Shown here: one piece after another, positions 35,807-44,217 of the stretch
Position numbering within the stretch: position 1 is the stretch's first letter
Layout: every line of letters begins with the position of its first letter
Origin: DASQZT01 sp035638575
Lineage (GTDB): Bacteria; Acidobacteriota; Terriglobia; Bryobacterales; Bryobacteraceae
Direction: 5' to 3'
Assembly: GCA_035638575.1 (NCBI GenBank)
Contig: DASQZT010000095.1
Span: 1 to 64,000 of the forward strand
DNA length: 64,000 nucleotides
Program-made: the position numbers and the translations under genes
Notes under the pieces: model-generated
The model's database searches: none
Told to the model about the DNA's origin: nothing
The model's input: the letters and a program-made list of their open reading frames with translations, nothing else

Positions 35807-38776
35807 TCAGTTCCCCTTCACCGTGAGGGTCACCGGGTCGCTGTCTTGGGCGGTGGCCAGGGAACGCACCACAACTACCTGCGTTCCGGCCTGCAGGGTG
35901 GTGGGGACCTGCGCCTGAATCTGGCCGCCCGAGGTCACCAGCATGGGGATCGCGACATCGCCGAACGTCACGCAGGAGCCGCCCAGCACCGTGGGAGGCG
36001 GCAGCGTGTCCGCGGTCGCGGGCGACGCCAGGTTGGAGCCGCTGACGGTAATGAACGAACCGGGCTGGATGTTGGGCGATCCGTCGGCCGAGTTCACGAC
36101 GCCCCCTGAGCCCGCAATCGCCGGCCGCGTGTCGCTCCCCGTCGGCGCCAGCGAAATCACGCTGAGCCCCGAAAGCGTAATCGCATAGGCTGTCGCGCCC
36201 GCCGAATCCACCACCATCTGGCGCGGGTTGATGTTGAACCGCGTGGTGCCGAAGACGTTCACGATCGGGTTCTCCGGAACCACTCCGGTCAGGGTCACTT
36301 CCCCGGTGGTCAGGTTGACCGTCTCCAAGGTCGTCCGCGAGTCGTCGCGCGTTGCCGTGGTGATGCTCTGGCGCACCGGCGTGGTCAGCCGCAGGAAGCT
36401 GTTGGGGTCCACCGGCGCCACCGCCGCCACGTTCCTCTGCCCGGTATTGACGATGGTCGTCGTCGGCGGACCGCCCGGTATTGGAGAAGGGCCAATGGTG
36501 GTCGCGCCAGGCTGCGCCGACCCTCCGATCACCGTCAGCGCCGGGTTCATGATCAACCCGTCGGTCAGGAAAAAGGTCCCCGATGGGCCGGCGCCCAGCA
36601 CGCCGTAATAGCCCTGGATGGTCCCGGTGAACAGTAGGCGGCTGCCTACGTAGACATCGTTCGTCGCGTCGTAAAGGTACGCCGTGCCACTCCCGTTCAG
36701 CGTGAGTATGTAGCTGCTGTCCGGGGTGGAGATCATGCCGAACGCCGGCCCGCCCGTGAACTTCACCGGGGTCACCGTATCGGCCGGACGAATCGTGGCC
36801 AGGTTGCCGTTGGCCAGTTTCCACTGTGATCCGTCCGACATGACGAACTGCAAACCGAACAGTCCCATGGCCAGCGTGCGCGGATAGGTCACCGCCGCGG
36901 TGCCGTTCCGCGGAATCGGAGGGAACACCACGCTGTCCACTGCCTTGCCCTGGTTCAGGTCGACGATGCTGATCGATTCCCCGCCCGTATTCCCCACGTA
37001 CAGCGTGTTGCCGTCGGTCCCCATGGCCATCGAATGCGGCAGTTGGCCCACCGGGATCGGATCGACGAAATGCTGCTTCGCCAGATCGAAAACTTCGATC
37101 CGGTTGTACCCGGAGTTGGTGATGTACAGCTTGCCGTGAGGCTCGTCCAGCAGCAGGTCCTGCAAGCCTTCGTTGCCGCCGGTATTGCCGCCCACGTTGT
37201 TCGGGTTGTTGTTGGACGTGGTCGGGACCGGGTAGATGACGCCCCGCTGGTCCGATTGCCGGTAGTTCATGTACACGCGGATGATCGGGGGGATGTTGAT
37301 CGCCTCGGGGGAAGACAGCGTCACGTTGAGCGGGGCTCCGGTGGACGTCCCGGCGCCGGTCCAGAGATTGGTTCCCGGCATCCGCGTTACTCCGGAGCGG
37401 CCCGGCTCCATGGAGAAGGTGATGGTCGAGGGGGCCAGCCCGCTCGCCTGTTCATACACCAGCGCCGAATTCCCGGGATTCACCACGCCAAAGGTCAGCC
37501 GCCCCTTGCCCAGGTTGTTGATCTGGAGAACGCCGGTGGCCACGCCGCGGTCGCAGTCGTCCTGCGCCAGGAAAACCTGTGTGGTCTCCGGCGCGATGAT
37601 GGGGTAATTGAACAGGTTTCCGAACGGCAGGTGCATGATTCCCGAGTCCGAAAGCCCCCACGCCTGGGAACCGTCCGACAGCATCACCATCTTGGCCACG
37701 ATGCTCTCCGGCAACTGGATTCCGAGCCGGATGCCGAGGCTCACAGGGTCGTTCACCAGCAGGGTGGAAGACAGCGTTGGCGGAGGAGGCGTGGTGTTGG
37801 TGGCGGTGTTGAAGGCGGCGTAGAGCGTGCTCCCGTCGGGAGTGAAGATGCTGCCGCCGATATTCTGCTGCGTGTTGAACGCGGACGTGAAGCTGAAGGG
37901 CGCGTTGGCGTTGTTCTCCTGTGCGATCACTGCCAGCGTGGCGGCGTCGTACATGGTCATGCCGGCCATGAAGCGCGAGCCGTCGGGCGCCATCGAGATC
38001 ACCGTGGAAGCTCCCGAAACGGTGCGGTTGCGCAGCACCACCCCGGAAGCCACTTCGTAAACGAAGATGTAGGTGCTGGAACTCGTCGGGGTCAGCACGC
38101 CCACGATGAACTGCCCGTCCGGCGTGCGCAGCAGCGAGCCGGTGAAGATCTTGGCCGGGCGCGGCAGGGTCGTTGCCGGCAGAGGAGCCGGCGTGGTGGG
38201 CAATGCCGGAACGGTGACCGGCAGGAGTTGCTGTCCGGCCGAGAGGCTCGGGTCGAAAACCGCCAGGGTTCCCTGGGGGACGCCCGAAACCACGCCGGAG
38301 CCCATCATGGCCACCAGCACCCGGCCGTCGTTGCCCACCTCGACCCCCTGGGGAATGGAAGGCAGCAGGACGCTGCCGGTGACCCGGTTCTGCGACAGGT
38401 CGATCACGTTCAGCAGCGGCGAGCCGCTAGCCGTTTGAGTGGGCGTGGCGCCGCTGGTCACATACAGCCAGTTGCCGTCCATGGAGATGGCGCCCGCGAT
38501 GGGGCTCTTGCCCACGCTGATATTGCCTACCACGGCGCCGGCGCTGTAATCGAAAATCAGTACCTGGCTGGTGCTGTTCTGGACCAGGTAAAGCACGTGC
38601 CGCAACTCGTCGAGTACCACATCCGCCGGCGTGCCGCCCGTCAGCCGCACGACGTCGCCGAACGTGGCGGCGGTGGTAGTCTGGCCAAACGCCGCCGGTG
38701 GCCCGGCCGCCAACATGGCCAGCACTGCCAAACCGAGGGGAATAAACGCAAGCAACTTCCGGCACCGAGGGTTCAC
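35807..38776 (-). CDS. Exported beta-propeller protein with Solibacter-type C-terminal domain (TIGR03437-like)
   Basis: About 989 residues from a GTG at 38776 with GGAAGGA upstream and a signal peptide (KLLAFIPLGLAVLAMLAAGPPAAFG). Residues about 40-700 hold YVTN-type propeller repeats (LLDEPHGKLYITNSGYNRIEVFDLAKQHFVDPIPVGQLPHSMAMGTDGNTLYVGNTGGESISIVDL). The last 100 residues (VVNSADGSPNIQPGSFITVSGSNLA...VTFGDVAIPMLVTSGGQIQAQVPTTLQAGTQVVVVRS) match the pattern of TIGR03437, a domain largely confined to Solibacter relatives. It is probably a secreted or surface protein; the ligand is unknown. The frame stays open to 39073, but that region overlaps the divergent DUF192 gene. Confidence 0.82.
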   Translation of the reverse strand: MNPRCRKLLAFIPLGLAVLAMLAAGPPAAFGQTTTAATFGDVVRLTGGTPADVVLDELRHVLYLVQNSTSQVLIFDYSAGAVVGNISVGKSPIAGAISMDGNWLYVTSGATPTQTASGSPLLNVIDLSQNRVTGSVLLPSIPQGVEVGNDGRVLVAMMGSGVVSGVPQGTLAVFDPSLSAGQQLLPVTVPALPTTPAPLPATTLPRPAKIFTGSLLRTPDGQFIVGVLTPTSSSTYIFVYEVASGVVLRNRTVSGASTVISMAPDGSRFMAGMTMYDAATLAVIAQENNANAPFSFTSAFNTQQNIGGSIFTPDGSTLYAAFNTATNTTPPPPTLSSTLLVNDPVSLGIRLGIQLPESIVAKMVMLSDGSQAWGLSDSGIMHLPFGNLFNYPIIAPETTQVFLAQDDCDRGVATGVLQINNLGKGRLTFGVVNPGNSALVYEQASGLAPSTITFSMEPGRSGVTRMPGTNLWTGAGTSTGAPLNVTLSSPEAINIPPIIRVYMNYRQSDQRGVIYPVPTTSNNNPNNVGGNTGGNEGLQDLLLDEPHGKLYITNSGYNRIEVFDLAKQHFVDPIPVGQLPHSMAMGTDGNTLYVGNTGGESISIVDLNQGKAVDSVVFPPIPRNGTAAVTYPRTLAMGLFGLQFVMSDGSQWKLANGNLATIRPADTVTPVKFTGGPAFGMISTPDSSYILTLNGSGTAYLYDATNDVYVGSRLLFTGTIQGYYGVLGAGPSGTFFLTDGLIMNPALTVIGGSAQPGATTIGPSPIPGGPPTTTIVNTGQRNVAAVAPVDPNSFLRLTTPVRQSITTATRDDSRTTLETVNLTTGEVTLTGVVPENPIVNVFGTTRFNINPRQMVVDSAGATAYAITLSGLSVISLAPTGSDTRPAIAGSGGVVNSADGSPNIQPGSFITVSGSNLASPATADTLPPPTVLGGSCVTFGDVAIPMLVTSGGQIQAQVPTTLQAGTQVVVVRSLATAQDSDPVTLTVKGN

Positions 38777-38918
38777 GTACCTGTCCTTCCAAACTGACGC
38801 GGCGGGTGTTCCTAGTGTATCGTAAACCCGCGCGGGACCGTGAAGTTTCTCCTTTGCCCTCTTTACCGCAACATCTACCCCTGCTCTCGTGTTATAGTCT
38901 TCAAACTTGAAGGTATTG

Positions 38919-39257
38919 GTGCGCAATAGGACCCGCGAAACCGTTCTGGCCCAATCTGCGGACGTGGCGGACACCAGCGCGAAGCGGCGGACCGGCTTGC
39001 TGAAGCATGAGCGGCTGGAGCCGGGCGATGGGTTGTGGATCGTCCCCTGCGAATCGGTCCACACGTTCTTCATGAAGTTTCCGATAGACTTGATTTACCT
39101 GGACAAGGGCCGGAAAGTTCGCAAAGTGAAGCACGCCCTGCGGCCCTGGCGGCTATCGGCGTGTATGCTGGCCCACTCGGTGCTGGAACTCCCGGCGGGC
39201 ACGGTGGCGGAGACCGGCACGGTGCCCGGCGACGAATTGGTCATGGAAAAACTATGA
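38919..39257 (+). CDS. DUF192 family protein at the head of the Tad locus
   Basis: About 112 residues. I chose the GTG at 38919 because GAAGG lies five bases upstream; an in-frame TTG at 38907 is the alternative, and TATAGT at 38893 is a possible -10. Family features: RNRTRETVLAQSADVADTSAKRRTGLLKHERLEPGDGLWIVPCESVHTFFMKFPIDLIYLD, then the closing ELPAGTVAETGTVPGDELV. DUF192 proteins are small beta-barrel-like proteins of unknown function, often exported in other phyla; here no signal peptide is seen. The stop overlaps the ATG of the TPR lipoprotein (ATGA), which ties it to the Tad operon. Confidence 0.85.
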   Translation: MRNRTRETVLAQSADVADTSAKRRTGLLKHERLEPGDGLWIVPCESVHTFFMKFPIDLIYLDKGRKVRKVKHALRPWRLSACMLAHSVLELPAGTVAETGTVPGDELVMEKL

Positions 39258-40228
39258 AGTTTCGACTGGCGCTTCTGGTCCTGGCGGTGCTGCCGGCCGC
39301 ATGTGTCCATCAGACCGTCGCGTCCGGAACCAAGCCCGCTCCCAGCGTTTGGGACCGTCAAATCCGGAATGCCAAAGATGCCGGCGACGGCGACTACCAG
39401 TTGAACGCCCTCCGCGCCAAGGTGGCCGCCGAATCGGACAACATCCCCGCCCGCCTGGAACTGGCCAAGACGTATCGCGAGCGCGGCTACCCCGATGTCG
39501 CGCTGGAGATCTGCCGCCTGGCGGCCGCGAGGTTCCCGGAATCGGGAGAGGTTCAGCTTGCCCTGGCGGGTGCCCTGCGGGATTCGAATCGCCGGAACGA
39601 AGCCATTTCCGGGTTGGAGGCGTTCCTCCAGGCTCACCCGCAGGCGGGCCCCGAATACCAATCCTGGCTGGGCATTCTGCACGACGAAGGCAGGCAGTGG
39701 GCGGAAGGCGAGCCGGCCTGGCGGAAGGCCCTGGAACAGCGCCCCCAAGCCGACTATCTGCACAACAACTTGGGCTATAACTTGTTGATGCAGAAGAGGT
39801 ACGACGAATCCGCCGGGGAGTTTCGAGAGGCCTTGAAGCTCAATGCCCAATCGCAGGTGGCACGCAACAATCTGGGCTTGGCGCTGGCCTGGCAGAACTC
39901 CGCGTCCGAGGCCATCGCCACCTGGCAATCCGGCTCCGACCCCGCCACCGCGCACAACAACCTGGCCGCCGTCCTGATGGAAAAAGGGAACTACCCCGCA
40001 GCCCGCAAGGAACTGGAGATAGCTCTTGGCTATAATAGGACGTTCCAACCAGCAATCCAGAACCTGGAGCTCGTGTCGCGGTTGGACGGACAACCGGTTC
40101 TGTTTCCCGTGAAACGGGATCAAACTTTCTGGGACCGCTTCAAGAGGCTTTGGGTGGGACCGTTGGATGACTCGGGGAAGGACGCGGTGAGGACCGCATC
40201 CGTGCCCGCAACTGGAGAGACGAAGTGA
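39254..40228 (+). CDS. TPR lipoprotein of the Tad locus (TadD-like)
   Basis: 324 residues. A lipoprotein signal with LPAAC (MKFRLALLVLAVLPAAC, Cys17) is followed by TPR repeats at about 60-290: NIPARLELAKTYRERGYPDVALEICRLAAARFP, YLHNNLGYNLLMQKRYDESAGEFREALKLN, ARNNLGLALAWQ, AHNNLAAVLMEKGNYPAARKELEIALGYN. The Lys/Arg-rich tail is VGPLDDSGKD. In Tad systems the TPR lipoprotein TadD aids secretin assembly at the outer membrane; position and lipobox support a TadD-like role here. It overlaps DUF192 upstream (ATGA) and the Flp pilin downstream (GTGA), so the three are translationally coupled. Confidence 0.85.
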   Translation: MKFRLALLVLAVLPAACVHQTVASGTKPAPSVWDRQIRNAKDAGDGDYQLNALRAKVAAESDNIPARLELAKTYRERGYPDVALEICRLAAARFPESGEVQLALAGALRDSNRRNEAISGLEAFLQAHPQAGPEYQSWLGILHDEGRQWAEGEPAWRKALEQRPQADYLHNNLGYNLLMQKRYDESAGEFREALKLNAQSQVARNNLGLALAWQNSASEAIATWQSGSDPATAHNNLAAVLMEKGNYPAARKELEIALGYNRTFQPAIQNLELVSRLDGQPVLFPVKRDQTFWDRFKRLWVGPLDDSGKDAVRTASVPATGETK

Positions 40229-40410
40229 AGAGATTGATGATGCAATTTATCCGCGATGAGCAGGGGCAGGATCTCGTCGAATACGCCCTGATCGTGGCGG
40301 CCGTCGGGCTGGCCCTGATCACCACGGTGAACCAGCTTTCGGCTGCCGTGGTCAGCCTCTACCAGAGCATCACGGGCGACCTGGCAAGCATCGGCACCCC
40401 AGCGCAATAA
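40225..40410 (+). CDS. flp: Flp/Fap type IVb pilin
   Basis: 61 residues. The leader MKRLMMQFIRDEQG is followed by the class IVb pilin cleavage and hydrophobic core: QDLVEYALIVAAVGLALITTV, with Gly at -1 and Glu at +5 after cleavage. A short polar tail follows, as in Flp pilins. It is the major structural subunit of the Tad pilus, assembled at the inner membrane after cleavage by a TadV/CpaA peptidase. It starts at a GTG overlapping the previous stop, with GGAGAG 7 nt upstream; an in-frame ATG at 40237 would also give a plausible leader. Only one pilin is present. Confidence 0.93.
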   Translation: MKRLMMQFIRDEQGQDLVEYALIVAAVGLALITTVNQLSAAVVSLYQSITGDLASIGTPAQ

Positions 40411-40425
40411 CCGCCGGACGTCCAT

Positions 40426-41829
40426 GTGCGGCCGGTGTCTACCTGGTTTGTCCCCGACGTGGCCCTAGTCGCCGCCACCGTTACACTCTTCTACTGCCTC
40501 TTTCTCATACAGGGTTACCAGGCCTTGTTCCGCGATTCGGATGCGGGGTGGCACATCCGCACCGGAGAGAAGATCCTGGCAACCGGCACGCTTCCCCGCA
40601 CCGACCCCTATTCGTTCACGCGCGCGGGTCAGCCGTGGTTCGCCTGGGAATGGGGAGCCGACGTGCTGGCGGGCGCGGCCCATCGGGCAGCGGGTTTGCG
40701 CGGAGTAGCGGGGCTCTACGGGGTGGCGATCGCGGCGGGGGTCTGGCTTTGGTTCCGGCTCCACTGGGCGGTCGAGGGCAACTTCCTGGTGGCCTGCGCG
40801 ATGGCACCCCTGCTGCTTTCCACCTGCGAGATCCACTGGCTGGCGCGGCCCCACATCCTCGGGTGGCTCTTTCTGCTGGGCGCGGTGCTGTGGGCGGAGA
40901 CGGCGGACAAGCGCTCCGGCTGGCGAGCGGCCTTCATGCTCGCGGCCTTCATGGCGCTGTGGGCCAACGTGCATGCCAGCTTTTTCCTGGGGGCGGTCAT
41001 CGCGGTGCTGTACGTGGCTGGCGGGCGGATCTCCTGGAGGGCGGCGCCGATCTGCGCGATTGCCCCGCTGGCCAATCCCTACGGATGGCGCCTGTACCAG
41101 CACGTCTTTCGCTACCTCACCGATTCCGAGCTGCTCTCGCGCATCGGCGAGTACCAGAGCTTCGACTACCACACGCCCGGTTCCTGGCAGATCATGGCCA
41201 CCGTGATCCTGGGGATCGCGGGCGGCACCCTGGCGCTGACCCAGCGGCGCCTGGAGCGGAGCGGGCTGGCGCTGGTGATCTCGGCGATGGCCCTGCGCTC
41301 GGCGCGCGGGCTACCCCTGGCGGCGCTGGTGTTGCTGCCGCTCGCCAACGCGGCCATCACCGCCACCATGAAGGGTAGCGCTTATGCCCGTCGGCTGCGG
41401 GCCATCGATGCGCAACTCGGCGGATGGGCGCTGGCGCCGCTGATCGTGCTCGCGGCATTCGCGCTCCTGCGCCTGGCGCCGGCGGGGTTTCCGCGCGACC
41501 AGTTTCCGGTGGACGCTTACCCGCACATTCCCGCGGAGGCCCGCCTGTTTGCGCCCGACAAATTTGGGGGATACTTGATATACAGGTCAAATGGGACCCG
41601 GAAAGTGTTTTTCGATGGCCGCAGCGACTTCTACGGCGCCGATTTTCTGAAGCGGTACGGCCGGATGGTTCAGGTCCGCCCGGGATGGCGTGAGTATTGG
41701 GACTCGTTTCACTTTACGCACGCCCTCCTGCCCAACGACTTTCCGCTCGTTCCCGCGCTGGAGCAGATCGGGTGGCGGCCGGTCTACCGGGACGGGACCG
41801 CGACCTTGCTGGCGGGGGACGGAACTTAA
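40426..41829 (+). CDS. Multi-spanning membrane protein inside the Tad locus, glycosyltransferase-C-like layout
   Basis: 467 residues from a GTG. About 9-11 hydrophobic segments are seen; the first periplasmic loop contains DSDAGWHIRTGEKILATGTLPRTDPYSFTRAGQPW and the C-terminal soluble region YPHIPAEARLFAPDKFGGYLIYRSNGTRKVFFDGRSDFYG. The acidic loop DSDAGWHIRTG and the order of TM helices resemble GT-C type membrane transferases (PMT/OST-like), but I see no certain catalytic motif. It sits between the pilin and cpaB, a position that in other Tad loci is taken by the prepilin peptidase TadV. It does not look like a prepilin peptidase (no aspartic GxGD motif). A role in modifying the pilin is conjecture. 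Confidence 0.7.
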   Translation: MRPVSTWFVPDVALVAATVTLFYCLFLIQGYQALFRDSDAGWHIRTGEKILATGTLPRTDPYSFTRAGQPWFAWEWGADVLAGAAHRAAGLRGVAGLYGVAIAAGVWLWFRLHWAVEGNFLVACAMAPLLLSTCEIHWLARPHILGWLFLLGAVLWAETADKRSGWRAAFMLAAFMALWANVHASFFLGAVIAVLYVAGGRISWRAAPICAIAPLANPYGWRLYQHVFRYLTDSELLSRIGEYQSFDYHTPGSWQIMATVILGIAGGTLALTQRRLERSGLALVISAMALRSARGLPLAALVLLPLANAAITATMKGSAYARRLRAIDAQLGGWALAPLIVLAAFALLRLAPAGFPRDQFPVDAYPHIPAEARLFAPDKFGGYLIYRSNGTRKVFFDGRSDFYGADFLKRYGRMVQVRPGWREYWDSFHFTHALLPNDFPLVPALEQIGWRPVYRDGTATLLAGDGT

Positions 41830-41908
41830 CCATGGGCCGTGTGTTACAACAATCTAACAGCGGATGCCCGAAGTGTCTTCAACCGATGGGACTTAGCGCG
41901 AGGTTTGA

Positions 41909-42796
41909 ATGGACCGGCAGAAGAAAATCCTGATTATCGCGGCGGCTTGGGTGTCGGCGGCACTGTTGAGCTGGTTTGTGTGGGCCAAAACCGTGGCGCC
42001 GCAGGAAGAGAAAAAAGTGTGGGTGGTGGTGGCCTCGCGCGACATGCCGCTCGGCACGCTGCTGCGGCAGAGCGATTTGAAGATGGTGAACTACCCGCAA
42101 CGCGACGTTCCGAAGGGAGTGGTTTTCGAGGGCAAGGATGCCTTGAACCGCGTCCTGATGGAACCGATGAGCAGCAACGAGCCGCTCCTGATTTCCAAGC
42201 TCTCGGCCACCACCTCGGCCGAAGGCGTCCCATCCACCATCGAGCCGGGCTACCGCGCGGTCTCGGTGCAGATCACCGACGTGAGCGGCGTGGCCGGGCT
42301 CATCCAGACGAACTCGCGGGTGGACGTGCTGTTCACCCGGCCGGGCACCATGGCCGAGGCTACCACCAGCACCATCCTGCAAAACGTGAAGGTGCTTTCC
42401 ACCGGCCGCCAGACTCCCACGGGACAGCCGGTGGACACCCGCACTCCGCAGGCCAAGGTGGTGACCCTGGTGCTCCGGCCGGACGATGCGCAGAAGCTGG
42501 AGCTGGCCAAAAACCAGGGACGCATCAGCCTGTCGCTGCGCAATCCGCTGGATGGCGCGCAGACGCCCGGCGGCGGACCCATCACTGCCGAGGCCCTCGA
42601 CCCTGATATGAACGCGCGCGCGGCGGCGGCGAAGAAGGCGAGGTCGGGCGGCAAGGAGAGCCTCGAAGACTCGAAACTGTGGCAGGAACTGGCCGCCGCG
42701 AGGAAGGAACTGGAGAAGAGGAAGGAACCCGACAAACCCCACGCGGTGGTGGACGTCTATCGGGGCGACAAGCACGTTCAGGAACTGTTTCGATGA
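41909..42796 (+). CDS. cpaB: Flp pilus assembly protein CpaB/RcpC
   Basis: 295 residues. An N-terminal TM anchor (ILIIAAAWVSAALLSWFVWA, about 7-26) is followed by an SAF domain (about 38-95: VWVVVASRDMPLGTLLRQSDLKMVNYP) and the RcpC/CpaB core (GYRAVSVQITDVSGVAGLIQTNSRVDVLFT; ILQNVKVLSTG; VTLVLRPDDAQKLELAKNQGRISLSLRNP). A charged, coiled-coil-like C-terminal extension (about 230-285) is unusual in length. CpaB acts in the periplasm with the secretin during pilus export. The stop overlaps the cpaC ATG (ATGA at 42793-42796). Confidence 0.93.
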   Translation: MDRQKKILIIAAAWVSAALLSWFVWAKTVAPQEEKKVWVVVASRDMPLGTLLRQSDLKMVNYPQRDVPKGVVFEGKDALNRVLMEPMSSNEPLLISKLSATTSAEGVPSTIEPGYRAVSVQITDVSGVAGLIQTNSRVDVLFTRPGTMAEATTSTILQNVKVLSTGRQTPTGQPVDTRTPQAKVVTLVLRPDDAQKLELAKNQGRISLSLRNPLDGAQTPGGGPITAEALDPDMNARAAAAKKARSGGKESLEDSKLWQELAAARKELEKRKEPDKPHAVVDVYRGDKHVQELFR

Positions 42797-44217
42797 GAAT
42801 TGCCAGGTTGTGTCTCGCGGCCGTCATTGCCGCGTGGGGCTGGTCTTCGCCCGCCATGGCGCAGACGGGACAGTTTCACGACGTGAAGCTGGTGGAGGGC
42901 CGCGGGGAGTTGCTGCGGTTCCAGCGGGACATCCAGAAGGTCGCCATTTCGGAGCCCAAGATCGCGGACGCGGTGGTGATTTCACCCCGCGAAGTGATGG
43001 TCAACGCCAAGGGGCCGGGCAAAACCACCCTGGTGATCTGGGAGACCGACGCCGACCCGGTGCGCTACGAGATCGACGTTACCAAGGACACCTCGGAATG
43101 GGACGCCTTCCGCAAGCAGATCGAGGACAGCGCCACGGGCAGCACGATCACCGTCAGCGGATCGGGCGAGACCATCGTGCTGTCGGGGAAGGTGAAGAGC
43201 GCCGAGGAGTCCAAGCGGCTGGCGGGGATCGCCCAGACGCGCGCCAAGAACGTGGTCAACCTGTTGCAGGCGCCGCCCGCGCCGGAGCCCAGGCAGATCC
43301 TCCTCAAAGTGACGTTCGCGGCGGTGGACCGTGTAGCGCTGACGACGGTCGGCTTCAACCTCTTCAGCACCAACAACAAGCTCCTGGGGGGCACCAGCAC
43401 GGAGCAGTTTACGCCGCCGCGCTTCAGCCAGCTTCAGGTCACCAACGGCCAGTTGCCGACCACCACGGTGAGTTTCTCCGACCTGTTGAACCTGTTCGCG
43501 TTCCGGCCGGACCTCAACATCGGGACCACCATCAAGGCCCTCCAGGAGCGCAACCTGCTGCAGATCCTGGCGGAGCCCAACCTGGTCACGCTGGAAGGGA
43601 AAGACGCGAGTTTCCTGGCGGGTGGCTCGTTCCCGTTCCCCACCATCACCACCACGCCCACCGGCGGCGCCACCGCGCCGGTGATCACGGTGCAGTTCAA
43701 GCCCTTCGGCGTGAAGCTGGATTTTACCCCCACGGTGACGGCGCAGGGAGCCATCGACCTGAAGGTGGCCCCGGAGGTCAGCTCGCTGGATTTCGCCAAT
43801 GCGGTGACCTTGGAGGGCTTCGTGATCCCGGCGCTCTCCCAGCGGCGCGCGGAGACGGAAGTCATTTTGAAAGACGGCGAGAGCTTTGCCATCGCGGGGT
43901 TGATCGACAATCGCGTCATCGAAACCGTGGACAAAGTGCTCGGCCTGGGCGATATTCCCATTCTGGGAAAGCTGTTCCGCAGCCGCAGCACCCAGAAATC
44001 GACCGATGAGCTCCTGGTGGTGATCACGCCGCATTTCGTCAAGCCGATGACTGCGGAGGAGAAGTCCAAGCTGCCGGACATGCCGGTGACATTCCTTCCG
44101 ACCGTGGTGGAGGAGAAGTCCAAGTCGAAGAAGGGCAATACAACGGCGCCTCCGGGCGCGGGCAGCCAGCCGGAGTTTGTGGGGCCGCGTGGACAACAGA
44201 TACCCAACAAGCAGTAA
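42793..44217 (+). CDS. cpaC: Flp pilus secretin CpaC/RcpA
   Basis: 474 residues with a signal peptide (MRIARLCLAAVIAAWGWSSPAMAQ). The N-terminal BON/N0-like part (about 30-110: GELLRFQRDIQKVAISEPKIADAVVISPREVMVNAKGPGKTTLVIWE) is followed by a BON-like segment and the secretin domain (about 230-420), including ILAEPNLVTLEGKDASFLAGGSFPFP, VTLEGFVIPALSQRRAETEVILKDGESFAIAGLIDNRV and the LGDIPILGKLFRS signature. It forms the outer-membrane channel for the pilus. The C-terminal tail is Lys-rich. Frame upstream of 42793 lies in cpaB. Confidence 0.95.
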   Translation: MRIARLCLAAVIAAWGWSSPAMAQTGQFHDVKLVEGRGELLRFQRDIQKVAISEPKIADAVVISPREVMVNAKGPGKTTLVIWETDADPVRYEIDVTKDTSEWDAFRKQIEDSATGSTITVSGSGETIVLSGKVKSAEESKRLAGIAQTRAKNVVNLLQAPPAPEPRQILLKVTFAAVDRVALTTVGFNLFSTNNKLLGGTSTEQFTPPRFSQLQVTNGQLPTTTVSFSDLLNLFAFRPDLNIGTTIKALQERNLLQILAEPNLVTLEGKDASFLAGGSFPFPTITTTPTGGATAPVITVQFKPFGVKLDFTPTVTAQGAIDLKVAPEVSSLDFANAVTLEGFVIPALSQRRAETEVILKDGESFAIAGLIDNRVIETVDKVLGLGDIPILGKLFRSRSTQKSTDELLVVITPHFVKPMTAEEKSKLPDMPVTFLPTVVEEKSKSKKGNTTAPPGAGSQPEFVGPRGQQIPNKQ

